From positions 248,001 to 312,000 of the forward strand of contig MARA01000016.1 in NCBI GenBank assembly GCA_001792895.1: a stretch of DNA of 64,000 nt, given 5' to 3'. Below are positions 1-12,020 of this stretch, piece after piece. This DNA comes from Lentinus brumalis. Its lineage: Eukaryota; Basidiomycota; Agaricomycetes; Polyporales; Polyporaceae. The notes below the pieces were generated by a model. It saw nothing but the letters and a program-made list of their open reading frames with translations. It did not search any database and had not been told where the DNA came from. Made by a program: the position numbers and the translations under genes. How positions within the stretch are numbered: the first letter of the stretch is position 1; each line of letters begins with the position of its first letter.

Positions 1-508
1 GTCATATCAGATGTGGCCTGGTGTTCCGTTCTCGATCTCAATGAGTAAGCACTGGTGGCACGACGCAGTTTCTTTGCAGGTGCGGTTGCAGTGGGTTCGT
101 CGTCTTCAGAGGGGTCTTCGGGTGCTGCGCGCTTCTTGCCTTTCGTATCCTTGGTCGGTTCGTTGATAGTGAGAGCGGTGGTGGCAGGAAGGGTAGAGCG
201 ACGGGTGCTGCAGCAAAGTCAGACTTCACAATCATACCCAGAGCTGTCCCGACGCACCGTTTACTGGCTCGGGCTTCGTCAGCGGTTTCCTTCCCCTTCC
301 CTTTGTTGTCTCGGCTACGTTTCGTCGACGACGACGCTCCGGGGTGTGTGGCGTCTTGCTGGGTGCGCTGGGTCTTCTCCTTCTGCTTTGCGGCCTTAAC
401 TCGTGCGCTTGTGCGCAGAACCTTGGGCTCGGACGATGCGGGGTCTTCGGTGTGCGCGGGAGATGTGCTGCTGCTACTAGTCGCTGCCTGGGGTTGGGTA
501 GAGTCCAT
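1..508 (-). CDS. N-terminus of an unidentified, disordered, basic/acidic protein (partial at left edge)
   Basis: The ATG is at 508 and the gene continues past base 1. Exon 1 is 508..258, followed by a 50-nt GT-AG intron (257..208) and an exon from 207 to the edge. The splice keeps the frame, whereas reading straight through soon ends in a stop. About 150 residues are visible. They are Ser/Thr/Pro-rich, then Lys/Arg-rich (SARVKAAKQKEK, KKRAAPED, APAKKLRRA), with no folded domain, which looks like a nuclear protein's disordered N-terminus. Some large fungal ubiquitin ligases start in a similar way, but nothing here is diagnostic, so I give no function. The upstream spacer to the next gene is about 300 bp. 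Confidence 0.6.
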
Positions 509-804
509 TTAGTGCATACAGCAAGCCATCGATCCCCTGTGAGTAGGCTATCGAATGAAGCAGGGTCAAGAATGTGGTCAACGTTCAAGAAGTCCGGAAA
601 AGGGCCACTTCTAGTCAGCTCTTATTCTAGCGGAGCCTCAATTATTAGAAGGCTTGGCGCGGTAAGTATTATCTTTTGTTGTTACCATTTGAAGCCACGT
701 TAGTTGGTCCTTAGAAAGGTAGATAAACGAGTCATAATGCAGCAGTTACTAAGCAGAAGAGTAAGCAACACCTATGTAAGTGCAATAACAAAGTGCAATA
801 ACAA

Positions 805-3800
805 CTACTTCGTCGCCCTAAGCACCATGTCTTCCAACGTGATCGCGCGATAATCGCCATTACTGTCTGGAGCCCACACGGCGTCGTCCAAGATGTAGAC
901 CAGGACGCCACCCTTCCCGTCCACACTCGGCGACACGCGGTACAGCGGCATCCGCGACTGCTCGTGTGCCTTCCCAGTCGGGATGAACAGCAGATTGTGC
1001 GACGACGCGTAGTCCTCCACAATAGACCGGAATGTGATCTCCTGGGCCCGTGCGGGGCGAACCTTCTCCTTCGCCTTCGGAGCTGAGGTCGGCGCACTGC
1101 CTGCGGAGAGCGGCACGGTATGATCGGGACGAGGTAGACGCGTCGGCGCGTCGGGGCCAAGTTCGAGCGCCTTGTTCATCAGCTGCAGTCCGCGCGTAAA
1201 CCCTTGTGCAACGGCTGGCATGCTCTGCATGTTCTCCGAAAAGGTACCCTTCCAGAAAGAGTACCATCGCGATACCTCCTCGAAGCTCGGGTTGGGCTGG
1301 ATGAGCCAGACGTGCAGCACGTCCAACCACTTCGGGAAGAACTCCTTCTCCAGGATCTGTGAAAGGATGGACGGGCGTAGGAGCTGCTCCCATGACATGA
1401 CATCTTGCAGAGGCTGCATGTCTTGTTGCCGAGGATTGACGCGGAAATCTTCCCGTAGTCGAGAGCCAAGCTTGGGCACGATGTACTTGAGAAGCATCGT
1501 ATCCCAATCCCCGACGTCGAAAACCTGCAGATAGCATCAGTAAGTATGCAACCACGATGTTGAACCAACAATGGTATACTTACGTCTTTCCACACCCCGA
1601 GGTCTTGTGGAATCGCGTCCGAAGTGGTCCAAGCCCTGAGGACACTCTTGACCTTGCGCCGTGCATCTCCCAATACCTCCTCAAGACGAAGGCCGACGTG
1701 GGGCAACCAAGGGAACACGAGCGTCTGCAGAGGGACTTTGCTCTTACGAGGGTTCCAGTCTCCAACAGCCTTGTGGACCTTCGGCAACACAAGCTGGTCA
1801 AAGAAATTGTCGCGTATGAAGGGGGGTAGGAAGGCCGACCACGCCTCGTAGAGACGAACTGCGGGAAGTGGGTCTTCAGGTGACCAGTCGTTGTTGAGGG
1901 AGGATCGCACTCGTGGCAGCCAAGAGTTCCATAGCAGACTCTCGTATGGAGTCATCGGCTTATCCCTAGAAGTAGTCAGTGGTTAAGCGCTGGTCGCTGA
2001 TGAAGCCGAAAGACGTACTGTACGACCGTGGTGGAAACCACAGTACTACTACCGTACACTTGAACTTGGTCGTCTCTCCTCTCCTCAGGAGCAGTCATTT
2101 TCAGCGCCCGACGCCAGGCGCGGAAGCTTGCTGTGAAGGCGGTAGGGTCTTCCAGAGGTTGCCACTGGGTCAACATGCGACGGATCTGCACAGCTCTATG
2201 TCAAGACCTGCCACGACAAGATCAGCAGACAGACGTACCGCTGGCGCAATAGCAGCCACGACTACTTCATCCAGCCGGTAACGGTCGAACTCCTTCGCGT
2301 GCTGACCGAGGAGCTTGTCGAAACCAACAGAGAATGGCTCAAGCGATGCCTCGTACATGGAGGCCGCTTCGCGAGATTGAGTGTTGATCTCGTCCACGAC
2401 GAGGTTCATCTGTTGCATGCGCGCGATAACTGAATAACTGTCAGACCACGTGTACATTGAAGGGGCACGCATAAATCAACTCACGCTCAGCTTCCTCATC
2501 GACCTGCTTCCGTAGTCGAGCATCTTCGGCATGTATCCACTTCTTACGCTCCGCGAGAGCTCTCGCTTCACGCGCAAGGCCATCCAAATCTGTGCGACAT
2601 GATTCCGTGATGAGGCGGAGGTTATGGCGAATCTCCGGGAGGCGCATCGGGTCTGTAGTCGGGGTCCATGATGCCATAGATACGTCCGCCAAAGACGACA
2701 CCTCCCTCATCTGAAGGCAGCCATGAGTACCACGCAACTAGCCGTCGAGTGCAAGCACATACCGTCGCACCCGTCGCGTCAATGATAGGCCCAACACCTG
2801 CCTGAGCAGCATCTCGACCAGCCTCGGATATGATCTCTTCGTACGACTTGTGTTCAACGCGGGTCTTCGTCTTCTTGGGCTTTTTCCACGCATCCGTGCG
2901 CGCTTCGTGAGCTTTCGCGGCCTTGCGTGCCTTCCGCGCTGTGGCTTTCGACTCTTCCTCGTCGTCGCTGACAATCTCGCCACGACGACGGGCCTCGGCC
3001 TTGGCCTGCGCGGTCTTCTCCTTGAAACCCTTGAACGCGATACCCATACCCTTGGGACGAAGCTTGCTTTCCACGGGTGTCACGATCCCTTCCCCGGTTG
3101 TGCCCAGTCCTTGACCTGCCTGCCAACCCATCTTCTCAAGCATGCGCGCACCGAAGGTACCCGACAGCTTGCTGAAGTGCACACGCTCGTTGGTAGAGAG
3201 GGGGGTAACAGAGCGTGTGCTGCTCGTGCTGGCGTCGGCATTGCGGAGGAAGGAACGCTGCGAGCGAGCACCGCCGAACGCAGTGGGGAAGTCTTCAACG
3301 GCAACAGGAGCGGGAGATGAAGATGAGGACACCGGGGCAGACGTCGGGGGCTCTGCAGCTGGGCGTGAAGATCCTATACCACCCTTGGAGAACGTTGGCA
3401 TTGCAGAACTGGACCCGATTCCTGCTTTCGACGAACCTATGCCTCCTTTGCCAGCTCCCGACGAGCCGATCCCGCCCTTGCCGGCACCCAAACCAAGCCC
3501 TCCAAACCGCGGCCGCGTCTCTGCCTCTTCTTCTTCCTCCTCCCGAACGCGCGGTGAAGCTGCCTTGGACGGTCCGGAATCGGACAGCTCGGAGGCCTCC
3601 TCGTCGCGTTCTCCGTGGAGTGCCTCATCTTCGCTGATATCCTTCTCCGCATCGGCACCATCCTCCTCCATGGGCACGTCTTCGTCTAGAGTCGTCTTCG
3701 AACCGGACGAAACAAATGCGGGGGCTTTGGCACGGGTCCTCGCCTTCCTTCGTGTCACCTTCTCATCCTCCTCATCCTCCTCATCGCTTCCAAACACGCC

Positions 3801-3980
3801 GTAGATGGCATCCTCCTTTGCGTTCTTGCGTCTCCGCTTCCTCTTGTACGGATTCTGGAACAGCTCACGTTCCGCACGCGCGTCCGGGTCATTGTCGTCA
3901 AAGGCCGGTTCGTCAACGTCAGAATCAGGAGAGGAGTCTGAGTCGTCGTCCTCAAGGATCTGTCGCTTTCGGCGTGCCAT
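805..3980 (-). CDS. TFIP11: TFIP11/Ntr1-like G-patch and GCFC-domain spliceosome disassembly factor
   Basis: Six exons: 3980..2763, 2710..2485, 2429..2239, 2185..2019, 1965..1584 and 1524..805, giving 967 aa. All introns are GT-AG of 52-59 nt. The N-terminal 150 residues are highly acidic (TIP_N-like). A Gly/Ser repeat region (GKGGIGSS) follows, then a G-patch at about 270-315 (MLEKMGWQAGQGLG). The middle and C-terminal parts fit the GCFC domain of tuftelin-interacting protein 11, ending in the family's conserved C-terminal module (RSIVEDYASSHNLLFIP, ITLEDMVLRATK). In yeast the homologue Ntr1/Spp382 uses its G-patch to activate the helicase Prp43 and dismantle the intron-lariat spliceosome. 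The function here is inferred from family membership. Confidence 0.93.
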
Positions 3981-4232
3981 CGTAGTGAGAAGTCGTGACG
4001 GTGGAGGTGGTTAAGATTTGGGTAAGATGAAGTCAACTGGCAAGTCCTACTTACTGACTGTTACCCGGTAACTGGGGCTGTGCTAGCAGCAGTAAGAGTC
4101 GGTATCTTACATTCTTGTTACAATTCTATCGCTGCACTGGTAGCTCCGCCTTTCCTCTACGAATTCAAACTAAGTATATACGAGCCAATTCTAAGCCACC
4201 TTGAGCACTGTTTGTGAATTATTGGGAAGGAC

Positions 4233-4260
4233 AGGGGAACGTACCGAGGGGAACGTACCG
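4233..4260. repeat. Two perfect 14-bp tandem units
   Basis: The unit AGGGGAACGTACCG occurs twice head to tail without mismatch. Confidence 0.9.
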
Positions 4261-4766
4261 TCAAGTTACATCACAGAATCGGCGCGGAAGTCGCAAGATC
4301 CAAGATTATTGGGTAAGACATAATGTGATTTTGATTTATCGAATACTTACTGGAAGCTGTTACTAAGTTGTAATGCTTACTGATTATTCCGCAGCCATTG
4401 TAACCGTCGCGAATGTTGTACTGATTGCACTCCACTTGCTACCCACTTCCATCTGACTTGCAGTGACCTTGCCAGACCGCGGAATCTCAGTCTTGCTTGC
4501 GACGTCCTCTGAAGCTCGGCGCTCAATTCGTTGCATACTCGACTACAGCGATCAGAACTGTACAGTTCCTCGGAATCAGCCCGTATGTCGTCGTCAAGCC
4601 CTTGTCTCTGTCGCATCTTCCCCTCATCCCTCATCCTTCCTCTCCTCGTCCGCGCGGTCACGTCGTCCGAGTACTCGATGTGACTGCTGGCTGCCACAAG
4701 TTGTTCCATGGCCCTTCAAGTTTACGGGCTGTCTTCGTGAGGGCGCGTTGTGGCGTGTTCACTGGG

Positions 4767-4866
4767 CTGTCTAGTCGCCATGTCTCGCACTGTCTAGTCG
4801 CCAGGTCTCGCGCTGTCTAGTCGCCAGGTCTCGCGCTGTCTAGTCGCCAGGTCTTGCGCTGTCTAG
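4767..4866. repeat. Four 23-bp tandem units plus a partial fifth
   Basis: Units start at 4767, 4790, 4813 and 4836 with the core CTGTCTAGTCGCCAGGTCT. They differ by single bases, and a partial unit follows at 4859-4866. No coding role is seen. Confidence 0.93.
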
Positions 4867-5580
4867 CTGGCACTACTGGGGCTCTCTGGTACTATGTTGT
4901 CTTCATGCGCACGCCTGACTTGCTCTGGTGCTCTGGACGCTCTTGGCTGGGTTGTAGCTTCCATCTGGTGCTCTGGGCCCAATCAAGTGGCTTCCTCATT
5001 ACCATGTCTATGGAGTTCTGATGCTTTGCCGGAGTGAGTCTGTCGGCAATCGCCAACGCCCGCAGGTCCCTCTCTCCCTCCATCATGCTTAGTATAATGC
5101 CTGTATCGTTGATAGTGCAATAAATTCTACATTATTTATTCCTTGAGTCCGCCCAGTCTGAAAGCCCGCATTTGAACAGCTGGCAACCGACTGCAATGAC
5201 CTCCCACTCGTTTGGCCTTGCAACTGGTATTATGGTTGTACCGATTGTCAGAGGATTGCATGCCGCTTGCAAGCTGTGCCATGCGATAGTAGTTGCACTA
5301 TGATGGATTGTGTATACGCAATTATTACCGTCATTATAATCGCATTATGAACGATTGTATATCCGTTGTAATCCGGTCTAATATCCAGGCCAAATCTGTG
5401 ATGTAACTTGAGGTAACCGTATGATGATATGGGCGTCTCATCACATTCGTTCGCCGCCAGACTCCGACTGATGGGACTCGGCTGTGCCCGACCGCCTGAA
5501 CGCTATCGAAGTTTTGGAACCGCTGAACCAGCAAACGAGGCCGTCGTCGCCGTCAACGTCAAGCCCTCAAGACTTTCAAC

Positions 5581-6760
5581 ATGGTCAGTATGCTGCTGCT
5601 CGTCGTCAGAGCCGTCCACGGAGAAGTTGTGGTGGAATGGGTGCATTTTGTGGTCTGGAGGGGTTGGATGCTGGTCTTGGTCTCTGGATGTACCCCGCGA
5701 CTTCGCGACTCACTCGGCACTCTCTTGGACGACTCTGGCGACTTCACCTCTCATTCGAACTGTTGGCTGACAGGATTGTCTTCCTCTGCTAGGCCCGTGG
5801 ACCCAAAAAGCACTTGAAGCGTCTCGCTGCGCCCTCATCATGGATGCTTGACAAGCTCAGCGGCACTTACGTGCGTATACTTCTCGATTTCCCCGTGTAA
5901 CGTCCTCCAACACACCATATGCATCATTCAGGCCCCCCGCCCTTCCCCCGGTCCCCACAAGCTCCGTGAATCCCTCCCCCTCACGATCTTCCTCCGCAAC
6001 CGCCTCAAGTATGCTTTGACTGGCCGTGAGGTTACGTCGATTGTCATGCAGCGCTTGATCAAGGTCGACGGCAAGGTCAGGACTGACCCGACCTACCCCG
6101 CGGGCTTCATGGGTGAGTGTCGCGAGACTTACGATGCCCGTTATTCGAAGTACTGAATGACTTTGGGTGTAGATGTCATTACGATTGAGAAGTCTGGCGA
6201 GCACTTCCGTCTCCTCTACGACGTCAAGGGACGTTTCACCATCCACCGCATCTCGCCTGAGGAGGCTACCTACAAGCTCCTCAAGGTCCGCAAGGTCGCC
6301 CTCGGCAACAAGGGTGTTCCTTACGTTGTCACCCACGACGGCCGCACCATCCGTTACCCCGACCCCCTGATCAAGGTCAACGACACTGTTCGTTTCGACA
6401 TTGAGCAGGGCAAGATCACCGACTTTGTCAAGTTCGATACTGGCAACCTCGCGTTCATCACCGGTGGTCGCAACAGGGGTCGTTGCGGTGTCATCACGCA
6501 CCGTGAGAAGCACGTTGGTGGCTTCGACATCGTCCACGTCAAGGACTCTCTTGAGCGGACGTTCGCCACGCGGTACGCATTTACTCGCTTCTACCGTAGT
6601 GAAATCTTGCTGACACGCGAATTCCTATAGGATCTCCAACATCTTCGTTATCGGTGAGGGCACGAAGTCGTGGGTTTCCCTGCCGAAGGGCAAGGGTATC
6701 AAGCTCACTATTGCTGAGGAGCGTGATGTCAGGAGGAGACAGCGCGCTGCCGAGCAGTAG
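5581..6760 (+). CDS. RPS4: 40S ribosomal protein eS4 (S4e)
   Basis: Exons are 5581..5583, 5793..5870, 5932..6112, 6173..6572 and 6631..6760, giving 263 aa, the usual eS4 length. The first coding exon is only the ATG. Splicing over a 209-nt intron restores the universal eS4 start ([15 protein letters not shown]), and no other ATG in this region gives that start. The S4 RNA-binding part and the central eS4 region follow ([34 protein letters not shown]), then the KOW-like C-terminal part ([11 protein letters not shown]). The protein is a structural part of the small ribosomal subunit body. Intron 1 is about four times the usual length here, a common place for expression-enhancing elements in ribosomal-protein genes (inference). 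Confidence 0.96.
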
Positions 6761-7145
6761 ACGGGGTCTTGGGTCTGTATCGTATCGCTGCTATGTCCAC
6801 GCTCACCACTACCTACGCATGCCATATGCGCCCGTTTGTATGCCATTAGTACGCCACCAAAAATTCCTGCATGCATGTGTAGCGCAAGCTCTGCTCGACC
6901 ATAGTGGCCTCCTCCACGTCTTGCATGTTGTAATTTGTACTTTTGGGTCTTTCGACTCCGGGCTTGGGTGCCTCGTATTGACGTCTATTTTGTGCGGCTC
7001 TGGGCGCTTATACATCTCGCCTCCTTGCCCTCACCCACCATCACCGACCTCTGCTGCGATGTTCAGCATGCGAAGTATCTAAGACTTATCTATTCCATTG
7101 CCTTTGAACCTATCATTTGCGCACCCACAAACTCTTCGTATCCAT
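6761..7145. other. eS4 3' UTR and Pso2 promoter, no gene seen
   Basis: This 385-bp spacer separates two genes on the same strand. I see no open frame of interest and no clear TATA box. Confidence 0.5.
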
Positions 7146-10039
7146 ATGGCAGCGAAGAAACGCAAGCAAACCCCTCAGTCGTCTACTTTACTCGACTTCT
7201 TCAGCGGCAAGGACTCGTCCACCTCCAACACAAGGATCGCCAAGAAACCTCGAGTCAGCGACAAGCCATCTAACTGGGTGAAGCGAGAGGTGCCGGATGA
7301 AGTCATAGTCATTGACTCGTCTGACGAGGATGACATCGTGGAAGTCGCCATACCCCAACCCGACCCTAAACCAGGACAGTCGGACACGAAGGGTTTGGAG
7401 GTTACATCTGCTTTTCGTGGACAGGAGGCTTTAGGACGCGCATCAAGCCTGGCAGATCTCAGTGCGCGCGTATGTCTTTCTTCGGGAGCTCGTGAGGCTG
7501 ACGGCTGGATGGAAGGTGCGAATGGCAAGAGTGAGGACGGCCGAGCTATTTCACAGGAGTCTCTTTCGTTCGCGAATACGCAACCACTGCATGATGGGGA
7601 CAGACAACAGTCTCCGTTCGGTTTCCCTACCATGCTCGCCACACAAGATTCGACTGACGTTGTCGTGCCACCTAAAGTTACACATCTTGGTCCCCTTGAC
7701 TGCTCGCACGACGGCATCGCAGACACTGCACCGCTACCTGCTACTGAGGATGCAGGTGAAGTTGAAGATGCGCTCCTCGGGAATGGTGACTGGGCGACGG
7801 GCGACGACGAGATGGAACTATTCGACGTTGACCCTGAAGTGAAAGCCGAAGACATCGACTCCGTGGACATAGATCTCACCATGGACGCAGATCCCGAAGT
7901 CAAAGCAGAGGATCGCAATTCAGTCGACCTAGACCTCACTCTCGATGAAGACGACGTGGCATCAGAGAAGGAGCAACCCGTGGAGAGTTGTCCAATATGT
8001 GAGAGAGAACTTGCGGATATGAGCACTCTGGTTCGCCACGCCTTCGTGACAGTCTTGGCCGATCAGCTGAACAAAACGTATAGGAGATCCATGACCACGT
8101 CGACGCGTGTCTGAATGCGCTTCCCGACGCGAAGCCCGCTTCTGCTCCGATGGCATCATCAAGCGCAAAGCCTCTGCGCCCCTTATCATCTCTGAGAGCG
8201 CCGCAGCCACCTAGTTTTGACCGGGACCAGGCTGGTTGTTCCAACTCTCCGAAGAAGGAGGACGATGATGCGAACGTATTCTCCAAGCTCATGACCTCCT
8301 ATAAGGAGAACGAGGCGTGGAAGGAGGCGTCAACAGTTGAGGACCGGAACTTCCGGCCAACCAAAGCTAATGGAGGTCGTCGAAAGGCTCCTTTCTACAA
8401 GGTCATGCAGGGTATGCCTATCGCCGTCGACGCATTCCGGTACGGCGCTATTCCGAACGTCACAGCGTACTTCCTCACGTATGTGCCGTCTCACTCCTTC
8501 GAGGGCGTCCGTGCTCTGACGTTGTTGGTCGTCCTCTTAGACATGCACATTCTGATCACTACACGAACCTGTCGGCCAAGTGGGACAGTGGTCCTATCTA
8601 TTGTTCGCAAGGAACAGCGAATCTCATCATCCATATGCTGGGCGTCGAGCCGAAGTGGGTCCATCCACTTCCGATGGACGTCCCGACAACGGTACCGAAC
8701 ACTGGCGGAGTGCAGGTCACCCTCATAGAGGCAAACCACTGTGCGAGCGACAATTGGCATGTATCATTACAATCCCGCTGACACAAGGTGTATATATCTA
8801 GGTCCCGGATCGTGTCTCTTCCTGTTTGAAGGCAAGCAGACTATCAACGCAGGAGACAGTGCATACAAGTCGCCCTTTGTTGGCTCTCCGAAGGTCTTCA
8901 GATACTTGCACTGCGGCGACTTCCGCGCGTGCCCTCAGCATGTTCTGCATCCCGCTGTCAAGGGCAAGCGTATAGACCATGTCTATCTCGACACCACGTA
9001 TCTAGACCCAAAGGTTGGTGAGTGTCGTGAAAGAAACTATGCCGATGCTCACTCGTCTTCGCAGTACTGCTTCCCGCCTCAGCCTCTCGTTATATCCGCC
9101 TGTGCCGAGTTGGCCAAGCGATTGGTACAAGGGAAGTCTGTGGAAGAAGCTCCCTCTGGTGATGGGAAACCGCGAACTATGGCTGGCTGGTTTACCAGGG
9201 TCGAGAAGAGCGATAATGGCAAGGAGAAAGCAACTGCCGCCCCAGAGAAGATCCTTGTCGTCGTTGGGTAAGTGAACAATCCGCCGACATGCACTCGCCG
9301 GCTGATCATCTGCTGTAGAACATATTCTATCGGCAAAGAGCGTATCGTCAAGGGTGAGTAGTTGAGGCGATCCGTTACATCCGACCATCCCATTCATATC
9401 GCACTTCAGCCATTGCCAAGGCGCTGAATACGAAAGTATATTGCGACTCCCGGAAGGCGGCCATACTGCGTTGCGAATCAGATTCAGAGCTCGATGCGCT
9501 CTTGACTGCGGATCCGAAAGCGGCTGGTGTCCACCTCGTGCCCTTGGCCGTGATTGCCTCCGACAGATTGAAGACGTACATGGAACGTTGGAAAGGCCAC
9601 TGGACGAAGGTGATCGGGTTCCGGCCGACAGGTTGGACGTACGTCTTACCAGTCTTCCTCGCCACACTCCAACAGGCTCACCTCGATCCCTCTACCTCGC
9701 AGATTCACAGCACCCAACGGCTTGGACACATTGCCGTCGATACCAAGCGTCATTTCCCGCTCCCAGAGCCGCACGTTTACCCACGCGAACATGCAGCCGA
9801 TGCGCAACTCGACGTCGACTTTGCAGGTGTACGGCGTGCCGTACTCTGAACACAGCTCGTTCTTCGAGCTGACGTGTTTCGCACTGTCATTTGATTGGGC
9901 ACGGATGATTGCTACGGTCAACGTAGGGAGAGAGACATCTAGGGGGAAGATGGCGAAGTGGTTCGAGCGGTGGGAGGCGGAGAGGAAAAAGCGGGGGAAG
10001 GTGGAGGTGGTGAAGTATCGGACTTCGGAGTATTGGTAG
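7146..10039 (+). CDS. PSO2: Pso2/SNM1 DNA interstrand-crosslink repair nuclease (metallo-beta-lactamase/beta-CASP)
   Basis: Exons are 7146..8030, 8084..8478, 8541..8740, 8802..9013, 9065..9267, 9319..9353, 9410..9638 and 9703..10039, giving 831 aa. The ATG at 7146 was chosen over an upstream in-frame ATG (7098) because it opens a Lys/Arg-rich start followed by a PCNA-box-like STLLDFF. A UBZ4-type zinc finger (CPIC...HVDAC) is formed across the first splice at about 280-305. The nuclease domain starts near 425 with the metal motif HAHSDH. The core EANHCPGS is created by splicing at 8740/8802. GDFRA, LDTTYLDP and VGTYSIGKE follow, with a DRMBL-like C-terminus (VIGFRPTGW). The family trims DNA ends at crosslinks. 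Residues 25-275 are disordered and acidic, with SUMO-interaction-like stretches. Confidence 0.95.
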
Positions 10040-10184
10040 GAGTGTATAGTCAAAGGTCGGGAACGTGGTACGTGATAGTATGGTTTTATCTCGGACCTCC
10101 CTATACACCTCGACGTCTCTTGGTGTGGTGAGGCGGAGGTGTTTCCCGGCGGTCCATCGCCACCGGTAGTACTGCTCCCCAGCT

Positions 10185-11956
10185 TTATTGACCACCAATG
10201 GTGGTCAGTGAACGCTTCTCCCCACCATCTGGATCCATGCTGTGACTGAGTCGACTGCCCGTGCTTTCCCTCGAGGAGCTATCGTTGCTCTCGCCGCAAG
10301 GTTCGTCCAGAGACCCAATAGAACCGATGACACGGTCAAAGTTGATAGACGACGTCGTGTGTGTAGTGTCTGTGCCTCCGTGTGACGAGCCTCTCGAGCC
10401 GGAGCGCAAATCGACCACTTCAGTGTTAGCATATTGCAAGTCGAGCAGGAAGCGCGAGACAAGAATCGCGGTAAGCCTGACAAGAGGGAAAGTGGTAGGT
10501 CGTCGTTGGTAAGTTAATGATGGAAAACGTACGGGAGGGTGAAGATTGTGACCGTACTTGCGGGAGTCGACGGGACCACATCAATCTGCGAAGCGAGTGA
10601 GCGGCGCGCAGATGACAGGGAGGAGTTGGGACATACGGAGAAAAGGGTCAGCGCCAGGTGAAGGGCGTTCAAGACAAACATGACGCTACGCGCGACGTCG
10701 CTGACTGAGCCAACGAAGTGCCTTCCCGAGACGACGCTATAGGCACTCACATGAAGTAGATCATCCCTGACGAAAGCAAAGCAAGCCCGATAAGTAATGA
10801 GGACACGACAGGAAGCCCGCGAGCACCGGATGAGGCTTACCATGTCGGAAGAACACTGCCCCGAACGACGTTGTTCGCATTCCATGGACATGCCGAGGGA
10901 GACTCCGCCATGTGATCGCGATGAGGAGCAAGTCAGAGGCGATCTGCGTGGTCCGCGATACGATTGTGACTGTAGGACTATCAACGCCACGACCTCCAAG
11001 GCTGGGATGAAGCACCTACGCCTGACGACGGCGTACAAGGGTCAGCAATGGTCCACTACAGAAACCCATGGACGACGCACCGCTGGCCCAGCTCCTGACT
11101 GAGCCCTGGGGTCGATACGGCACATCCAACGAATTGATCCATGATGCCAGTGAGACCCTTCCCATACTGGACCTGCAAATTAAGGGGGTGTTAGCGAAGG
11201 TGGGTACCAGATCGACGCTACGATTATCCGCACCATATTGATGCCGTAAGGTACTAGACCTAGGAGGAAGACCGTCACGGCCAGCGGCCAGTTGCGCGCA
11301 GTCAGCGCGAACGCTCTCATGGCAGCGAAGGCTCCCAGCATACCATATTGAGCACCACCACCAACTGTTTGATGACGACAAGTATAGCTTACCTGCCCAT
11401 GGTAAGTATTGCGCGAAGTAGATCGCAAATTGTGTCTTGACGACGATGGTACAACTAGAGATGTTACGTTCAGCGGGTCATGTAAGCGGCCGTCACTGTT
11501 ACCCCGAAGGAGCCTCATACGTACGCCTGGTGTGAACAGGGTCAGAACTAGTATGTCATACTGATAATGGAAGTGGCAAGACGTACGTTCTCAGAGGTCA
11601 CTAATTCTCCAACAACAACCAAGGTGGAGCTCAGCACCAGGAGGTAACGGTTGAGCAGAAATAGGGCCGTGGCACCGGTGAATTTGCGCTTCCAGAACAT
11701 CGCCACTTCTTGCCCGAGGGTGATGGCATACTCATAGAACACCAGTGCTAGCAGCAAGGGCGAGTAAGCGGCTGAAGAAATTATGTTCTGTCTCAGACTT
11801 ACTCAGTGTCGCGTATGCACACGCGGTCGAGACAAATCTGGGGGACGACGGGGGTCAATAATGCTGTACGGTGGAGGATTCCAGGTAGAAGACGCACAAG
11901 GCCTGGTAGACGGCAATGATTTGCGCGGTAGGGTCAGGTCCTGCGTCTGAAGGCAT
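10185..11956 (-). CDS. DUF6533-like seven-helix membrane protein, gene A
   Basis: Thirteen exons: 11956..11898, 11837..11803, 11747..11587, 11526..11525, 11454..11393, 11331..11234, 11172..11081, 11021..11020, 10969..10841, 10766..10751, 10700..10637, 10585..10533 and 10476..10185, giving 354 aa. Exons 4 and 8 are 2 nt each (both GC). Without them the frame is lost; with them every junction is GT-AG and the CDS closes. The DUF6533 signature lies in exon 3 (EYAITLGQEVAMFW, FLLNRYL). About seven hydrophobic segments follow, ending at LVSRFLLDLQ with a Ser-rich hydrophilic tail of about 80 residues. The family is common in Agaricomycetes and has no known function; the receptor-like topology is my inference. 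It is convergent with Pso2 (146 bp apart) and has a TATA-like box 57 bp upstream of the ATG. Confidence 0.85.
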
Positions 11957-12012
11957 TGTAGCGAGAGGTAGAGACCGTGCAGAGGATGTGCTCAGTCGTC
12001 ACCTGAGACCTT

Positions 12013-12020
12013 GTATATAA
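12013..12020 (-). promoter_or_regulatory. TATA-like box of DUF6533-like gene A
   Basis: TTATATAC on the minus strand, about 57-64 bp upstream of the ATG at 11956. All six DUF6533-like genes in the window have such a box. Confidence 0.5.

Larger units (their letters stand above)
3981..5580. other. Intergenic region with short tandem repeats, no gene seen
   Basis: This lies between the divergent TFIP11 and eS4 genes. The open frames here are short and lack splice-consistent or family-like content. It holds a 2 x 14 bp repeat and a 4 x 23 bp repeat (listed separately), and the part after about 5090 is AT-richer than its surroundings. Confidence 0.6.

Noticed and set aside
5429..5770. 113-aa plus-strand frame upstream of and overlapping the eS4 start
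   Set aside because: It covers the eS4 leader and intron 1, has unusual composition and no homology signal.
5584..5792. Box C/D snoRNA inside eS4 intron 1
   Set aside because: A CTGA is present near the 3' end but only as part of the branch-point region; there is no box C (RTGATGA) at a suitable distance.
6157..6630. Antisense and alternate-frame open frames over eS4, Rpt4, Snt2 and other exons
   Set aside because: They are shadows of strongly biased codon use in the real exons; the sense frames carry family motifs and splice correctly.
11525..11526. Reading the microexon sites as zero-length recursive-splice points or as one long intron
   Set aside because: Removing the 2 nt shifts the next helix exon out of frame in every paralogue; only 2 mod 3 nt restores the conserved hydrophobic sequence.
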